DNA of 64,000 nucleotides from positions 682,001 to 746,000 of the forward strand of contig NZ_CANNCF010000001.1 in NCBI RefSeq assembly GCF_947503045.1, written 5' to 3'. Source of the stretch: an uncultured Tateyamaria sp. (GTDB taxonomy: Bacteria; Pseudomonadota; Alphaproteobacteria; Rhodobacterales; Rhodobacteraceae). Below are positions 42,719 through 55,229 of this stretch, piece by piece. A model generated the notes under the pieces. That model made no database searches and was not told the DNA's origin. It saw nothing but the letters and a program-made list of their open reading frames with translations. A program made the position numbers and the translations under genes. How positions within the stretch are numbered: position 1 is the stretch's first letter; each line of letters begins with the position of its first letter.

Positions 42719-45223
42719 ATGGCACTGTCGCGACGCACAGGGCAACGGTTTCAGGCCTCGATCTGGCCGGGCTTTGTGGATGCGATGACTGGACTGCTCT
42801 TGGTGCTGATGTTCGTGCTGACCATCTTTATGGTGGTGCAATTCGTGCTCCGCGAAACGATCACCGGGCAGGAAACCGAGCTGGATCAACTGGCAGGCGA
42901 AGTGGCGGCACTGGCGCAGGCCCTGGGCCTGGAGGAACAGCGCGCTGATCAGTTGGATGCGCGGGTGAATTCGCTGAACGCTACGCTGAACGACGCGCAA
43001 TCGCAGGTCGAACAGCAGGCGGCACTGATTGCATCGCTAACCTCGGAACGTGACGCGCAGGCCGATGCGCTCAACGCCGCGCAAACCCGGATCACCAGTT
43101 TCGAGGCGCAGGTGGCTGCGCTGATTTCCGAACGGGAGGGCGCGCTTGAGCGGATTTCGGGGCTTGAGACCGATCAGGCGCGCCTGCTTTCGGAACAAGA
43201 GGCGCTGAACTTGGCCCTGGCCCAGGCCCGCAGTGAGACGGACGTGCAGGTCGAGGCCGCGCGTCTGGCTGCCGCCCGCACCGAGGCTCTGCAGGCTTTG
43301 GTCGCTGATTTGCGCAGCCGCAATGCGGACACGGCGTCCGAGGCGGCGGCCCTGCAAGCTGATCTGGACACCGCGCGCGCGGCTCTGAGCGCGGAAGAGG
43401 CCGCGCGTCTGACCGAGGCCGCCGCCGCCGAGGCCCTGCGCGCACGGCTGGAAAACGCAGATGCCGAGTTGACGGCGATGACTCTGGCGCTTGAGGCGCA
43501 GCGGCAAGAGGCCGAGGACACGCTGACCCTGCTTGCCGCCGCGCGCGCCGCCGAAGCTGATCTGGACGCGCAACTGGCCGCGGCCTTGTTGGCAGTCGAA
43601 TCGACATCATTCAGTGCTGCCGCCGCCCAGACCCGGCTGGAACAGCTTGAGGCGGAATTGGCCAGCGCACTGGCCGAGCTGCAGAGGTCAGAGGCCGAGA
43701 CCCTGTCGGCAACATCGGAACGCGCAAGCCTCGAGGCGCAACTGGCCGCAGCGTTGCTCGATGCCGAGGACGGGGCCGTCGCCGCAGCCGATCTGGAATC
43801 CCAGCTGGCGCGGGCCCTGAGCCAATTGGACGAACGCACGGTCCTCGCCGCCTCGCTCGAAGCGCGGCTTGAGGCGGCGGAGGCCGCGTTGGATGATGGC
43901 ACTTCGGCCAGTGCCGCATTGCAGACCGATCTGGGCGCGGCGCAAGCGGCGCTGGCCCAGAGTGTCGCCGAAGTTGCAGAGCTGCAGGCGCAACTTGAGG
44001 GTGCCCAGAGCGCGCGCGCCGCTTCTGCCGAGGCCGTGGCGGAATTGGAGGCGCGGCTGACCACGCTTGAGGCGCGCATCGCAGCCTCCGATCTTGAGCT
44101 TACGGACATTCGCGACCGTCTGGCGGCGGCTGTTGCAGCCCGCACCGCCGCCGAAGGGACGCTGGCCGCTCAGAACACTGATTTGAGTGATTTGCGCACG
44201 CAACTGGCCACCGCCATTGCCGCGCGTGATGCCGCACTGGCCGATGCGGATGCGGCAGGCAGCAGCAATTCCGAAGTGCGCGACCAGTTGGCCGCAGCGC
44301 TGGCCGCCAAGCTGGCGGCGGAGACCGAGTTGCAGACCCTTGGCACTGACACGGCCGAGACGCGCGCAGCCCTTGCTGCGGCGCTGGCGGAAAAGGCGGC
44401 CGCAGAACAGGCGCTGGCCGAAACGAGTGCGGCGGCGGACCAGCGTGCCGCCCTGTTGGCCGCTGCGCGCGAGGCGCTGAGCGCGGAAGAAGCGGCGACA
44501 CTTGAGGCGCAGCGTCAGACCGAGTTGTTGAACCAGCAGGTCGCGGCCCTCCGCACCCAGTTGGGACAGTTGCAGGCGCTGCTTGATGATGCGGTGGCGC
44601 GTGATGCCTCGCGCGAGATTCAGTTGCAATCCCTGGGGTCCGAACTCAACACTGCGCTGGCCCGCGTGGCCGCGGAAGAGCGCCGCCGTCGTCAGTTGGA
44701 AGAGGCAGAGCGCGCGCGGCTTGAGGCGGAACGCGCCGCCTTGCAGGCCGAGGCGCAGGATCTGGAGCGTTACCGTTCGGAATTCTTTGGCCGGTTGCGC
44801 GATGTGCTGGGCGCGCAGGACGGGGTCCGCATTGTGGGCGACCGATTTGTGTTCTCCTCCGAAGTGCTGTTCCCGCCGGGCCGGGCGGACCTGTCAAACG
44901 CGGGCCAGGGCGAAATTGCGAAGGTCGCAGGTATCCTGCGCAACATCGCAGGCGACATTCCGGCGGGCATCGACTGGGTCATTCAGGTTGATGGTCATAC
45001 GGATAATGTGCCGCTGTCCGGCACCGGCGAATTTGCCGACAACTGGGAACTGAGCCAGGCGCGGGCCCTGTCGGTGGTGCGCCATATGGTGAATTTCCTG
45101 GCCATTCCGCCGGACCGTCTGTCGGCCAACGGTTTTGGTCAATACCAGCCGATCAACCCCGATGACACGCCTGACGCGCGCGCGCAGAACCGGCGGATCG
45201 AGTTGAAATTCACCGAGAAATAG
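42719..45223 (+). CDS. MotB/OmpA-like stator protein with very long coiled coil
   Basis: An 834-residue partner of the preceding gene. Residues about 15-45 form the single membrane helix, starting WPGFVDAMTGLLLVLMFV, with Asp21 in the position of the ion-binding Asp of MotB and ZorB. Then comes an alanine- and leucine-rich heptad-repeat coiled coil of about 640 residues, without breaks that I can see. The C-terminus, about 702-834, is an OmpA-type peptidoglycan-binding domain (QVDGHTDNVPL, NWELSQARA, NRRIELKF). Known MotB-type proteins have a far shorter connector. The function is unknown. Confidence 0.85.
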   Translation: MALSRRTGQRFQASIWPGFVDAMTGLLLVLMFVLTIFMVVQFVLRETITGQETELDQLAGEVAALAQALGLEEQRADQLDARVNSLNATLNDAQSQVEQQAALIASLTSERDAQADALNAAQTRITSFEAQVAALISEREGALERISGLETDQARLLSEQEALNLALAQARSETDVQVEAARLAAARTEALQALVADLRSRNADTASEAAALQADLDTARAALSAEEAARLTEAAAAEALRARLENADAELTAMTLALEAQRQEAEDTLTLLAAARAAEADLDAQLAAALLAVESTSFSAAAAQTRLEQLEAELASALAELQRSEAETLSATSERASLEAQLAAALLDAEDGAVAAADLESQLARALSQLDERTVLAASLEARLEAAEAALDDGTSASAALQTDLGAAQAALAQSVAEVAELQAQLEGAQSARAASAEAVAELEARLTTLEARIAASDLELTDIRDRLAAAVAARTAAEGTLAAQNTDLSDLRTQLATAIAARDAALADADAAGSSNSEVRDQLAAALAAKLAAETELQTLGTDTAETRAALAAALAEKAAAEQALAETSAAADQRAALLAAAREALSAEEAATLEAQRQTELLNQQVAALRTQLGQLQALLDDAVARDASREIQLQSLGSELNTALARVAAEERRRRQLEEAERARLEAERAALQAEAQDLERYRSEFFGRLRDVLGAQDGVRIVGDRFVFSSEVLFPPGRADLSNAGQGEIAKVAGILRNIAGDIPAGIDWVIQVDGHTDNVPLSGTGEFADNWELSQARALSVVRHMVNFLAIPPDRLSANGFGQYQPINPDDTPDARAQNRRIELKFTEK

Positions 45224-45241
45224 GCGCAGCGCAGCTACGCC

Positions 45242-46207
45242 TTACGGGATGGTGACGGTGCCCTGCTCTGAGCCGAGCACCGCCCCGTTGCGGATCAACG
45301 TGACCGTGCCGGTATAGGTGCCGTGTCTCCAGTCGCCACGTCGTTTCTTGCCCGCGGCGCGGAAGAACTGGGCCTGATCCTTGTCGAGGGTCAGCGTCTG
45401 GTCGAGCACTGGCCCTTGTGGTCCGTCGATGCGCAATTGCATCCTGTCCCCCGCCCGGCCGCCAAATGCATAGCCAAAAAGCACAAGTGTCGGGGCAGTG
45501 ACAGGCAACGTGGTGGTGACATCGCCGTCCATGACCGTTTCAAAGTCCGGAATGGCGTCGGCAAACCCGACGCGCAGGATGCCGCCGGGGCGGTAAGGTG
45601 GTGGGGTTTGCCACAGGGTCTTTTCGCTGGGGGCGCCGCAGGTGATCTGCCCGTCGGGGTCGAACGGGTCGACCACTTGCCCGTCCTTGCGCAGGGTCAT
45701 GTGCAGATGCGGGAACTGGGTCCGTCCCGACAGGCCCACCTGTCCCAGCACCGTGTTCAGGCGCACGCGATCGCCCGGCTGCACGCTGACCGAGCCCTGT
45801 TTGAGGTGACAGTATTGCGTGCTCCAGCCGCCGCCATGGTCGATGGCGACGCCGTTGCCGCAGTCCCGACCAGCCAGCGCCTCGGTCTGATCGGGAGAGA
45901 ACACTTCGTCAACCATGCCGTCCCGCACGCCCCGCACGGTGCCGGGGGCGGCCGGGCGCACATCGACGCCGCGCCGCATCTGGGCGCGCGAGGTCAGCGC
46001 GAAATCGGTGCCGGAATGCGTATCATAGCTGAGTGGGGCACAGCGGTAATCCATCGCCGCGTCAGAGGCGTCGTGATCGACATATTGCTGCACAAAGCAC
46101 TCGGTCGACAGATCACAGAGGATGGGAGTGGTGAGGAGGATATCCCTTGCCGCAAGGGGTGTTGCGGCAAGGGCAAGGCAAAGGGACGCAATCGCGCCCG
46201 TGTGCAT
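45242..46207 (-). CDS. M23-family peptidase
   Basis: A 321-residue secreted zinc peptidase-like protein. A signal sequence (TGAIASLCLALAATPLAA) is followed by the LytM/M23 core, with HSGTDFAL, then YCHLKQGSVSVQPGDRV, and the terminal ligand motif HLHMTLRKD. These are the residues of active family members, so it probably cuts peptidoglycan cross-bridges. The ATG at 46207 overlaps the clpA stop (TGATG), an unexpected coupling between an envelope enzyme and a cytosolic unfoldase. Confidence 0.9.
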   Translation of the reverse strand: MHTGAIASLCLALAATPLAARDILLTTPILCDLSTECFVQQYVDHDASDAAMDYRCAPLSYDTHSGTDFALTSRAQMRRGVDVRPAAPGTVRGVRDGMVDEVFSPDQTEALAGRDCGNGVAIDHGGGWSTQYCHLKQGSVSVQPGDRVRLNTVLGQVGLSGRTQFPHLHMTLRKDGQVVDPFDPDGQITCGAPSEKTLWQTPPPYRPGGILRVGFADAIPDFETVMDGDVTTTLPVTAPTLVLFGYAFGGRAGDRMQLRIDGPQGPVLDQTLTLDKDQAQFFRAAGKKRRGDWRHGTYTGTVTLIRNGAVLGSEQGTVTIP

Positions 46208-48528
46208 CAATCCGCGGTCAGAAGCGGTGGTTTGTTGCCCGACAGACGCGGTTTGTCCGGCCCTTCGAGTTTCAGGTCCAGCTCGCCACCTTTGACGCCG
46301 ACCTTGACCACACCACCTTTCATCAGCTTGCCGAACAGCAACTCTTCGGCGAGCGGTTTCTTGATGTGTTCCTGGATCACACGGCCAAGCGGGCGGGCGC
46401 CCATCTTGTCGTCATATCCCTTGTCGGCCAGCCATTCGGCAGCAGGCCTGGTCAATTCGATGGTCACGTTGCGGTCCATCAGTTGCGCCTCGAGCTGGAG
46501 GACGAATTTCTCGACCACCTGCAGGATCACCGATTTCGGCAGCGGCGCAAAGCTGATCACCGCATCCAGACGGTTGCGGAATTCGGGCGTGAAGGTGCGT
46601 TCGATCGCCGCCGTATCCTCGCCCTCGCGCCGGTCGCGGTTGAAGCCGATGGCAGCCTTGGACATCTCGGACGCACCGGCATTGGACGTCATGATCAGGA
46701 TCACGTTGCGGAAATCCACCGTGCGCCCGTTGTGGTCCGTCAGCTTGCCGTGGTCCATGACCTGCAACAGGATGTTGTAGACATCCGGGTGCGCCTTTTC
46801 CATCTCATCGAGCAGCAGCACACAATGCGGATGCTGGTCCACACCATCCGTCAGCATGCCGCCCTGATCGAACCCGACATAGCCCGGAGGGGCCCCGATC
46901 AGGCGCGAGACCGCATGTTTTTCCATGTACTCTGACATGTCGAACCGCAGCATTTCCACGCCCAGCGAGTCGGCCAGTTGCTTGGCCACTTCGGTTTTGC
47001 CCACACCAGTAGGGCCTGCGAACAGGTAGTTGCCAATGGGTTTTTCAGGCTCGCGCAGACCGGCCCGTGCCAGTTTGATCGCCGAGGACAGCGCCACGAT
47101 GGCATCGTCCTGCCCGAACACGACCCGTTTCAGGGACGCCTCGAGGTCTTTCAGCGTTTCGGCATCGTCCTTGGAGACGTTCTTGGGAGGAATGCGCGCG
47201 ATTTTGGCCACGACATTCTCGATCTCCTTGGTGCCGATGGTCTTGCGCCGCTTGGCGACGGCGACCAGATGCTGGGCCGCGCCCGCCTCGTCGATCACGT
47301 CAATCGCCGAGTCAGGCAGCTTGCGGTCGTTGATATACCGGCTTGCCAGCTCGACAGAGGTTTTGATCGCATCCGAGGTGTATTTGACCCCGTGGTGATC
47401 TTCGAAATAGGGCTTGAGGCCGCGCAGAATTTTGGTGGCATCCTCGACCGACGGCTCGTTCACGTCGATTTTCTGGAAACGACGCGACAGCGCGCGGTCC
47501 TTTTCGAAATGCTGGCGGAACTCTTTGTAGGTGGTGGAGCCCATGGTGCGCAGCTTGCCGCCCTGCAGGGCAGGTTTGAGCAGGTTGGAGGCATCCATCG
47601 CGCCACCCGACGTCGCGCCCGCACCGATTACGGTGTGGATTTCGTCGATGAACAGCACCGCGTCCTTGTGATCTTCAAGCTCGGTCACGACCGCTTTCAG
47701 CCGCTCCTCGAAATCACCGCGATAGCGGGTGCCGGCCAGCAATGCACCCATGTCGAGCGAATAGATGGTGGTGCCGGACAACACTTCGGGTGTTTCACCG
47801 GCCACGATCTTGCGTGCGAGACCTTCGGCGATGGCGGTTTTGCCCACGCCCGGATCACCCACCAGAAGCGGGTTGTTCTTGCGGCGGCGGCACAGCACTT
47901 GAATGCAGCGTTCCACCTCGGAATCGCGTCCGATCAGCGGGTCGATATCGCCCTCGCGGGATTTTTCGTTGAGGTCCACGCAGTATTTGGCCAGCGCGCT
48001 TTCCTTTTTCTCGCCTTCGGTCACGCCTTGCGGTTCTTCCTCGGCCTCGGGGGCGCCTGAGACCGGGCGCGCCTCGCCAAAGGCGGGGTCCTTGGCGACA
48101 CCGTGGGCGATGAAATTCACCGCGTCATAGCGCGTCATGTCCTGTTCCTGCAGGAAATAGGCCGCGTTGCTTTCGCGTTCGGCAAAGATCGCGACCAGCA
48201 CGTTGGCGCCGGTTACTTCGGTCCGCCCGGAGGATTGCACATGGATGGCAGCGCGCTGGATCACGCGCTGGAAGGCGGCTGTTGGCACCGCTTCGGAGCC
48301 GTCGATGTCGGTGACCAGGTTCGAGAGGTCATCATCCACAAACTCGACCAGAGTGCCGCGCAATTCGTCGATATCGACGGAACATGCCTGCATGACGCGG
48401 CGCGCGTCCGGTTCGTCCACAAGCGAGAGCAGGAGATGCTCGAGCGTTGCGAATTCGTGCCGGCGTTCGTTGGCCAGCGCAAGAGCCTGATGGATTGCTT
48501 TTTCCAGTGTTGTCGAGAATGAAGGCAC
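46207..48528 (-). CDS. clpA: ATP-dependent Clp protease ATP-binding subunit ClpA
   Basis: The unfoldase that feeds substrates to ClpP. The 773-residue protein has the N-domain, two AAA+ modules with [14 protein letters not shown] and [14 protein letters not shown], and the ClpP-docking IGF loop in [14 protein letters not shown] 48528 is chosen because the family starts [16 protein letters not shown] and AAAGGAGC lies upstream. No clpS or clpP gene is next to it, so the adaptor is elsewhere or absent. Confidence 0.95.
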   Translation of the reverse strand: MPSFSTTLEKAIHQALALANERRHEFATLEHLLLSLVDEPDARRVMQACSVDIDELRGTLVEFVDDDLSNLVTDIDGSEAVPTAAFQRVIQRAAIHVQSSGRTEVTGANVLVAIFAERESNAAYFLQEQDMTRYDAVNFIAHGVAKDPAFGEARPVSGAPEAEEEPQGVTEGEKKESALAKYCVDLNEKSREGDIDPLIGRDSEVERCIQVLCRRRKNNPLLVGDPGVGKTAIAEGLARKIVAGETPEVLSGTTIYSLDMGALLAGTRYRGDFEERLKAVVTELEDHKDAVLFIDEIHTVIGAGATSGGAMDASNLLKPALQGGKLRTMGSTTYKEFRQHFEKDRALSRRFQKIDVNEPSVEDATKILRGLKPYFEDHHGVKYTSDAIKTSVELASRYINDRKLPDSAIDVIDEAGAAQHLVAVAKRRKTIGTKEIENVVAKIARIPPKNVSKDDAETLKDLEASLKRVVFGQDDAIVALSSAIKLARAGLREPEKPIGNYLFAGPTGVGKTEVAKQLADSLGVEMLRFDMSEYMEKHAVSRLIGAPPGYVGFDQGGMLTDGVDQHPHCVLLLDEMEKAHPDVYNILLQVMDHGKLTDHNGRTVDFRNVILIMTSNAGASEMSKAAIGFNRDRREGEDTAAIERTFTPEFRNRLDAVISFAPLPKSVILQVVEKFVLQLEAQLMDRNVTIELTRPAAEWLADKGYDDKMGARPLGRVIQEHIKKPLAEELLFGKLMKGGVVKVGVKGGELDLKLEGPDKPRLSGNKPPLLTAD

Positions 48529-48723
48529 GAGCGTGCTCCTTTCGATCGGGGTCGGATGCGGACAGCGAGGAATATCGCGCTCGCAGGCCAACCATGGCCT
48601 CATACATTTAAGTTTGGTTGAACAGCGCGCGTCTTCAAGGCTTTTCTTTGCCTCGATGCTCACATTATGCGTGAACTGCGTGTGTTTGGTGTCAATCTAG
48701 GCGTGCTGTTAGCGCAACCGCGC

Positions 48724-49491
48724 TCAGAAGTTGTCTTTCCGGGTGCGAATTTCGCTGAACACGTCGGCGGCGTTGGCGCCTTCCATGCCCAGATGGGCCT
48801 GAATGGCGGGGTCGTTGGCGCGCAGGAACGGGTTGGTTGCAAGCTCTTGCGACAAGAGCGAAGGCACCGTGGGTGTGCCGCTTGCGCGTTTTTCGGTCAC
48901 CTCACGGACCCGCGATATAAGCTCTGGATTGTCCGGATCAATGGTGAGCGCGAATTTGGCGTTGCCGGCGGTGTATTCATGGCCTGAATAGACCCATGTA
49001 TCCCCCGGCAGCACCGCCATTTTCTGCAGACTGTCGTGCATTTGCGGCTTGGTGCCTTCAAACACCCGCCCGCAGCCCAGCGCCATCAGGCTGTCGGCTG
49101 TGAAAAGGGCGCGCGCGTCCGGAAAGTGAAAGGCGATGTGGTGGATCGTGTGGCCGGACACGTCGATGACCTGCCCGTTCTGGGACCCGATGGTCACGCT
49201 GTCCCCTTCACGCACGGCCACATCCAGCGGCGGCAGGCGCCGTGAATCCGCCGCGGCCCCGATCACGCGGGCGGGGTGGGCGGCCAGTACATCCGCCAGC
49301 CCGTCCACGTGATCATAGTGGTGATGCGTGATCAGGATATCGCTCAGGGTCCAGCCGGTTTCAGCCAGTGCGGCAAGGATTGGTGCTGCCTCGGGGATGT
49401 CGATCAGTGCCGTCGCCCCGGTCTCGGCATCATGGGCGAGATAGGCGTAGTTGTCCGACAGGCAGGGGATCGTGCGAATGTCGAGAGGCAT
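48724..49491 (-). CDS. gloB: hydroxyacylglutathione hydrolase (glyoxalase II)
   Basis: Splits S-lactoylglutathione to lactate and glutathione in methylglyoxal detoxification. The 255-residue protein contains the binuclear metal site THHHYDHVDGLADVL, the SGHTIHHIAFHFPD stretch and YSGHEYTAGNAKFAL. The ATG at 49491 follows the family start MPLDIRTIPCLSDNYAY. It is divergent from a methyltransferase gene. Confidence 0.94.
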   Translation of the reverse strand: MPLDIRTIPCLSDNYAYLAHDAETGATALIDIPEAAPILAALAETGWTLSDILITHHHYDHVDGLADVLAAHPARVIGAAADSRRLPPLDVAVREGDSVTIGSQNGQVIDVSGHTIHHIAFHFPDARALFTADSLMALGCGRVFEGTKPQMHDSLQKMAVLPGDTWVYSGHEYTAGNAKFALTIDPDNPELISRVREVTEKRASGTPTVPSLLSQELATNPFLRANDPAIQAHLGMEGANAADVFSEIRTRKDNF

Positions 49492-49562
49492 GGCATTTGC
49501 GCTTTCTTGAGGTAGGTATGGGCACAAAGGTGGCCCGCATGCCGCCCAAGGGCAAGTGATCG

Positions 49563-50306
49563 ATGCATCTGGACGTACAGGATTTGCGCAATTTCTATTA
49601 CCGCAGCGCGTTGGGGCGGGCGGCGCAAAGCTCTCTGCGGCGGCGCGTGGCGGAGTTCTGGCCCGAGGCCAAGGGCCAGACGGTTGCCGGATTCGGCTTT
49701 GCCGTGCCGCTGTTGCGCCCTTATCTGGCGGATGCCCGGCGAGTGATTGCGCTGATGCCGGGGCCGCAAGGGGTCATGCCCTGGCCGCCTGAGGGTGAAA
49801 ACGTCTCTGTTCTGGTCGAGGAAACGCTGTGGCCGATTGAAACGGGCCACGTGGACAAGCTGATCATTCTGCACGGGCTGGAAACCTCCGAGCGTGCTTT
49901 TGACCTGCTGGAAGAGGCGTGGCGGGTGCTGGGGCCGGGGGGCAAGGCCCTGTTCATCGTGCCCAACCGCGCCGGCATGTGGTCGCGCCGGGATCGCACG
50001 CCGTTCGGATTTGGCCGCCCCTATTCGGCCAGCCAGCTTGAGACACAGTTGCGCAAACACCAGTTCCTGCCAGAGCGGCACTTGGGCGCACTCTATCAAT
50101 TGCCCTCGGCCAAGCGACTGTGGATGAAATCCGGCGCAATGTTCGAAAAGGTGGGGCGGACGATGCCCGGCATGGTTGCGGGCGGCGCCTTTATGGTTGA
50201 GGCATCGAAACTGGTGTATCCGCCCAAGGGCAAGGTGCAACGCTCGACCGCCAAGAGGCAGAAGATCCCCCAAGGCGTGCCCGCGCCGATTGCCGGGGGG
50301 CTTTGA
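49563..50306 (+). CDS. SAM-dependent methyltransferase-like protein
   Basis: A 247-residue protein with the Rossmann methyltransferase fold: the first strand reads [16 protein letters not shown] rather than the classical glycine-rich loop, and the later strand [18 protein letters not shown] and helix pattern remain. The motif I loop (GFGFAVP) is atypical, so SAM binding should not be assumed. The C-terminus is lysine-rich ([18 protein letters not shown]). The substrate is unknown. Confidence 0.78.
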   Translation: MHLDVQDLRNFYYRSALGRAAQSSLRRRVAEFWPEAKGQTVAGFGFAVPLLRPYLADARRVIALMPGPQGVMPWPPEGENVSVLVEETLWPIETGHVDKLIILHGLETSERAFDLLEEAWRVLGPGGKALFIVPNRAGMWSRRDRTPFGFGRPYSASQLETQLRKHQFLPERHLGALYQLPSAKRLWMKSGAMFEKVGRTMPGMVAGGAFMVEASKLVYPPKGKVQRSTAKRQKIPQGVPAPIAGGL

Positions 50307-50744
50307 AGCCCAAAAAAGCGCGCGTGTGCGGAATGTGGGCGCTGTGCATGAGGATCGCACCGCATCACACGCAAAACGCGAAGGAATTCCCCAAATCTGC
50401 CATCAAACAAGGGGTTCAGGCCAAATGCGCCAACAGAAGACAGTCGAAATGACGAGATTTTCAGCTCTTGCGGCGCAGCACCCGACGGAATCGCATGCAA
50501 AAGCGTGAGTTTTACGACAGATTCCTCACATTTGGTTCGGGCCAAACGGTCGCACTTTGAGTAACCCGTTGAAAAGGCAGAAAAAGCGACCAAACACCTG
50601 TTCACGAACATATGTTGCGGGGTCTGGCACCCTCTGCTACATCCCCCCTGATTTCCTCGCTCGGGGGTTCCTTGAGCGTACCAACACCCCCGTGCCGCGC
50701 TATGTCGTGGGTTCAACCGGGGCCAAGACATCGAAAGGGTGGAC
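50307..50744. other. leader region upstream of the ATP synthase operon
   Basis: About 440 bases without a gene. It is AT-richer than neighbouring coding DNA between 50400 and 50620. A weak promoter candidate is TTGCGG at 50615-50620 with TACATC at 50638-50643, spaced by 17 bases. Nothing else stands out; the rest presumably serves the F1 operon. Confidence 0.35.
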
Positions 50745-51305
50745 GTGTCCGAACCAGCTTCGATCTCCACAGGCATTGCTGCGCGCTATGCCACTGCTGT
50801 CTACGAGCTTGCCAAAGACGCGGGCGACGTCAAAAGCCTTGAGGGCGATCTGGCGACCCTGACATCGGCCATGGCCGACAGTGCGGACTTCAACGCGCTG
50901 ATCCATTCGCCGCTTTACAGCCGTGATGAACAGCGCGCGGCGGTGTCCGCCATCGCCAAAAAGGCGGGTCTGACAAACGTGATGAGCAACACTTTGGCCC
51001 TGATGGCCGACAAGCGACGCTTGTTTGTTGTACCCCATCTGGTGCAGGCTTTGCGGGCCGCCATCGCCGAAGACAAGGGCGAGGTCACCGCAGATGTGAC
51101 ATCTGCCAAGGCGCTGACCAAAGCGCAAAGCGAACAACTCGCCAAGACGCTCAAGGCCCGCATGGGCAAGGACGTCTCTATTAATGCATCCGTCGATGAA
51201 AGCCTCATCGGCGGATTAATCGTAAAAGTGGGCTCGAAGATGATCGACACGTCGATCCGCTCCAAGCTCGCTTCCCTCCAGAATGCAATGAAAGAGGTCG
51301 GATAA
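50745..51305 (+). CDS. atpH: ATP synthase F1 subunit delta
   Basis: The delta subunit links F1 to the peripheral stalk. About 186 residues, with the N-terminal STGIAARYATAVYELAKDAG and C-terminal GGLIVKVGSKMIDTSIRSKL typical of the family. GTG 50745 is chosen because relatives begin SEPASIS and AAAGGG lies at a suitable distance; GTG 50739 is possible. It opens the operon, and atpA begins directly after its stop. Confidence 0.94.
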   Translation: MSEPASISTGIAARYATAVYELAKDAGDVKSLEGDLATLTSAMADSADFNALIHSPLYSRDEQRAAVSAIAKKAGLTNVMSNTLALMADKRRLFVVPHLVQALRAAIAEDKGEVTADVTSAKALTKAQSEQLAKTLKARMGKDVSINASVDESLIGGLIVKVGSKMIDTSIRSKLASLQNAMKEVG

Positions 51306-52847
51306 ATGGGTATCCAAGCAGCAGAAATTTCTGCAATCCTGAAAGACCAGATCAAGAACTTTGGTCAGGAAGCAGAAGTGGCCGAAGTGGGCCGCGTTTT
51401 GTCGGTGGGCGATGGTATTGCCCGTGTGTATGGCCTCGACAATGTCCAAGCCGGTGAGATGGTTGAATTCCCCGGTGGCATTCAGGGCATGGCGCTGAAC
51501 CTCGAAACCGACAACGTCGGTGTGGTGATCTTCGGCTCTGACCGGGACATCAAGGAAGGCGACACCGTCAAGCGCACCAACTCGATTGTGGACGTGCCTG
51601 TCGGCAATGAGCTGCTGGGCCGCGTTGTGGACGGTCTGGGCAACCCGCTTGACGGCAAAGGCCCGATCGGCGCGAAACAGCGTTCGGTTGCGGACGTCAA
51701 AGCCCCCGGCATCATCCCACGTAAATCAGTGCATGAACCCATGGCGACCGGCCTCAAGGCTGTGGATGCGATGATCCCGATTGGCCGTGGCCAGCGCGAA
51801 CTGATCATTGGTGACCGTCAGACCGGCAAAACCGCCGTGGCGCTCGACGCAATCCTGAACCAGAAATCCTATAACGATGCCGCAGGTGACGATGAGTCCA
51901 AGAAGCTCTACTGCGTCTACGTCGCCGTGGGCCAAAAGCGTTCGACCGTGGCGCAGCTGGTGAAGAAGCTCGAAGAATCCGGCGCGATTGAATATTCGAT
52001 TATTGTGGCCGCGACCGCGTCCGACCCGGCGCCAATGCAGTTCCTCGCGCCATATGCGGCGACCTCGATGGCGGAATTCTTCCGCGACAATGGCCGCCAC
52101 GCGCTGATCGTTTATGATGACCTGTCCAAACAGGCTGTGTCCTATCGTCAGATGTCGCTGCTGTTGCGTCGCCCACCGGGCCGCGAAGCCTATCCTGGCG
52201 ACGTTTTCTATCTGCACTCCCGCCTGCTGGAGCGTTCGGCCAAGCTGAACGAAGACAATGGCGCGGGCTCGCTGACGGCGCTGCCGATCATTGAAACCCA
52301 AGGCGGCGACGTGTCGGCCTTTATCCCGACCAACGTGATTTCGATCACGGACGGCCAGATTTTCCTTGAAACCGAACTGTTCTATCAGGGCATCCGTCCT
52401 GCGGTGAACACCGGTCTGTCGGTGTCTCGCGTTGGTTCGTCGGCGCAAACAGACGCGATGTCGTCCGTGGCTGGTCCGGTGAAACTGTCGCTTGCGCAGT
52501 ATCGTGAAATGGCAGCCTTTGCCCAGTTTGGTTCGGACCTTGATGCCGCCACACAGCAGCTGCTGAACCGTGGTGCGCGCCTGACCGAGCTGATGAAACA
52601 GCCGCAATACGCGCCGCTGACCAACGCGGAAATCGTTTGCGTCATCTTTGCGGGCACCAACGGCTATCTCGACAAGCTGCCTGTCGGCGACGTGGGCAAG
52701 TTCGAAGCGGGTCTGCTCAAGTTCCTGCGCAGCCAGAAGACGGACTTCCTCAACTGGATTGCGAACGACGACCCCAAGTTCAAGTCCGGTGAGAACGTCG
52801 ACAAGATGAAGGCGGTTCTTGACGAGTTCGCTTCGACCTTCGCGTAA
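51306..52847 (+). CDS. atpA: ATP synthase F1 subunit alpha
   Basis: The regulatory alpha subunit, 513 residues. The Walker A loop is [15 protein letters not shown], and [21 protein letters not shown] marks the alpha family. The start ATG follows the atpH stop without a gap (TAAATG). Confidence 0.98.
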   Translation: MGIQAAEISAILKDQIKNFGQEAEVAEVGRVLSVGDGIARVYGLDNVQAGEMVEFPGGIQGMALNLETDNVGVVIFGSDRDIKEGDTVKRTNSIVDVPVGNELLGRVVDGLGNPLDGKGPIGAKQRSVADVKAPGIIPRKSVHEPMATGLKAVDAMIPIGRGQRELIIGDRQTGKTAVALDAILNQKSYNDAAGDDESKKLYCVYVAVGQKRSTVAQLVKKLEESGAIEYSIIVAATASDPAPMQFLAPYAATSMAEFFRDNGRHALIVYDDLSKQAVSYRQMSLLLRRPPGREAYPGDVFYLHSRLLERSAKLNEDNGAGSLTALPIIETQGGDVSAFIPTNVISITDGQIFLETELFYQGIRPAVNTGLSVSRVGSSAQTDAMSSVAGPVKLSLAQYREMAAFAQFGSDLDAATQQLLNRGARLTELMKQPQYAPLTNAEIVCVIFAGTNGYLDKLPVGDVGKFEAGLLKFLRSQKTDFLNWIANDDPKFKSGENVDKMKAVLDEFASTFA

Positions 52848-52862
52848 ATTGGAGGTCGGGCA

Positions 52863-53735
52863 ATGCCAAATCTCAAGGACCTGAAAAACAGGATCGCGTC
52901 GGTCAAATCGACGCGAAAAATCACCAAGGCCATGCAGATGGTTGCGGCGGCAAAACTGCGCCGTGCCCAAGAGGCCGCCGAACAGTCGCGCCCTTATACA
53001 GAGCGGTTTCTGGCCGTGATGGCGGGCCTGTCTTCGGCTGCCGAAGGATCTGACAGCGCGCCCAAACTGCTGTCGGGCACCGGGTCGGACCAGGTGCATA
53101 TGCTGGTTGTCATGACGTCCGAACGGGGTCTGTGCGGCGGGTTCAACACGAACATCGTCAAACTGGCCAAGTCGCACGCGACCAAGCTGCAGGGCCAGGG
53201 CAAGACCGTGAAAATCCTGACCGTCGGCAAAAAGGGGCGCGATCAGCTCAAGCGCGACTTTGGCGACTTGCTGGTGGGTCACGTGGACATGAGCGACGTC
53301 AAGCGGATGAGCTATGGTGACGCCCAGGGTGTGGCCAAAAACGTGCTTGGCCGCTTTGACGACGGCGAATTCGACGTCGCGACCATCTTTTTCGGCAAGT
53401 TCCAGAACGTCGTGACGCAAATCCCGACGGCGCAGCAGATCATCCCTTTCGCGGTGCCGGAAGGCTACGAGGCCTCCGAGACGCTCTATGACTACGAACC
53501 CGACGAAGAGGCGATCCTCGCCGATCTTCTGCCCCGGGCCGTGGCCACGGCGATCTTTGCCGCGCTGCTCGAAAATGCGGCGTCCGAACAGGGCGCGCGG
53601 ATGTCGGCAATGGACAACGCCACGCGCAATGCGGGTGACATGATCGACCAGCTGACCATCGAATATAACCGATCGCGTCAGGCCGTCATCACGAATGAGC
53701 TGATCGAAATCATTTCCGGCGCGGAAGCGCTGTAA
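52863..53735 (+). CDS. atpG: ATP synthase F1 subunit gamma
   Basis: The central rotor shaft subunit of 290 residues. The N-terminal helix [21 protein letters not shown] and the C-terminal helix ([19 protein letters not shown]) that form the coiled coil are present, with [14 protein letters not shown] in the Rossmann domain. GGAGG lies upstream of the ATG. Confidence 0.97.
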   Translation: MPNLKDLKNRIASVKSTRKITKAMQMVAAAKLRRAQEAAEQSRPYTERFLAVMAGLSSAAEGSDSAPKLLSGTGSDQVHMLVVMTSERGLCGGFNTNIVKLAKSHATKLQGQGKTVKILTVGKKGRDQLKRDFGDLLVGHVDMSDVKRMSYGDAQGVAKNVLGRFDDGEFDVATIFFGKFQNVVTQIPTAQQIIPFAVPEGYEASETLYDYEPDEEAILADLLPRAVATAIFAALLENAASEQGARMSAMDNATRNAGDMIDQLTIEYNRSRQAVITNELIEIISGAEAL

Positions 53736-55178
<1,443 letters not shown>

Positions 55179-55185
55179 GCTGCAG

Positions 55186-55208
55186 GGCGGGGGAGACCCC
55201 CGCCTTAC
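55186..55208 (+). repeat. short palindromic repeat, family 2, copy 2
   Basis: GGCGGGGG (55186-55193), loop AGA, CCCCCGCC (55197-55204), then TTAC. A perfect eight-base stem directly after atpD, without a T run. It matches the plan of the repeat between phaA and phaB. Confidence 0.7.
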
Positions 55209-55229
55209 AGGCCAACGGATGCTCCGGGC

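Noticed and set aside
41436..45223. A Zorya-type anti-phage system
   Set aside because: The stator-like pair resembles ZorA/ZorB, but no helicase or nuclease partner (ZorC, ZorD or ZorE) is found in the flanks, and the long coiled coil is in the MotB-like partner rather than the MotA-like one. The known system is therefore not called.
50307..50744. A small gene before the ATP synthase operon
   Set aside because: Short open frames here have no ribosome-binding site or recognisable product and lie in the AT-richer presumed promoter region.
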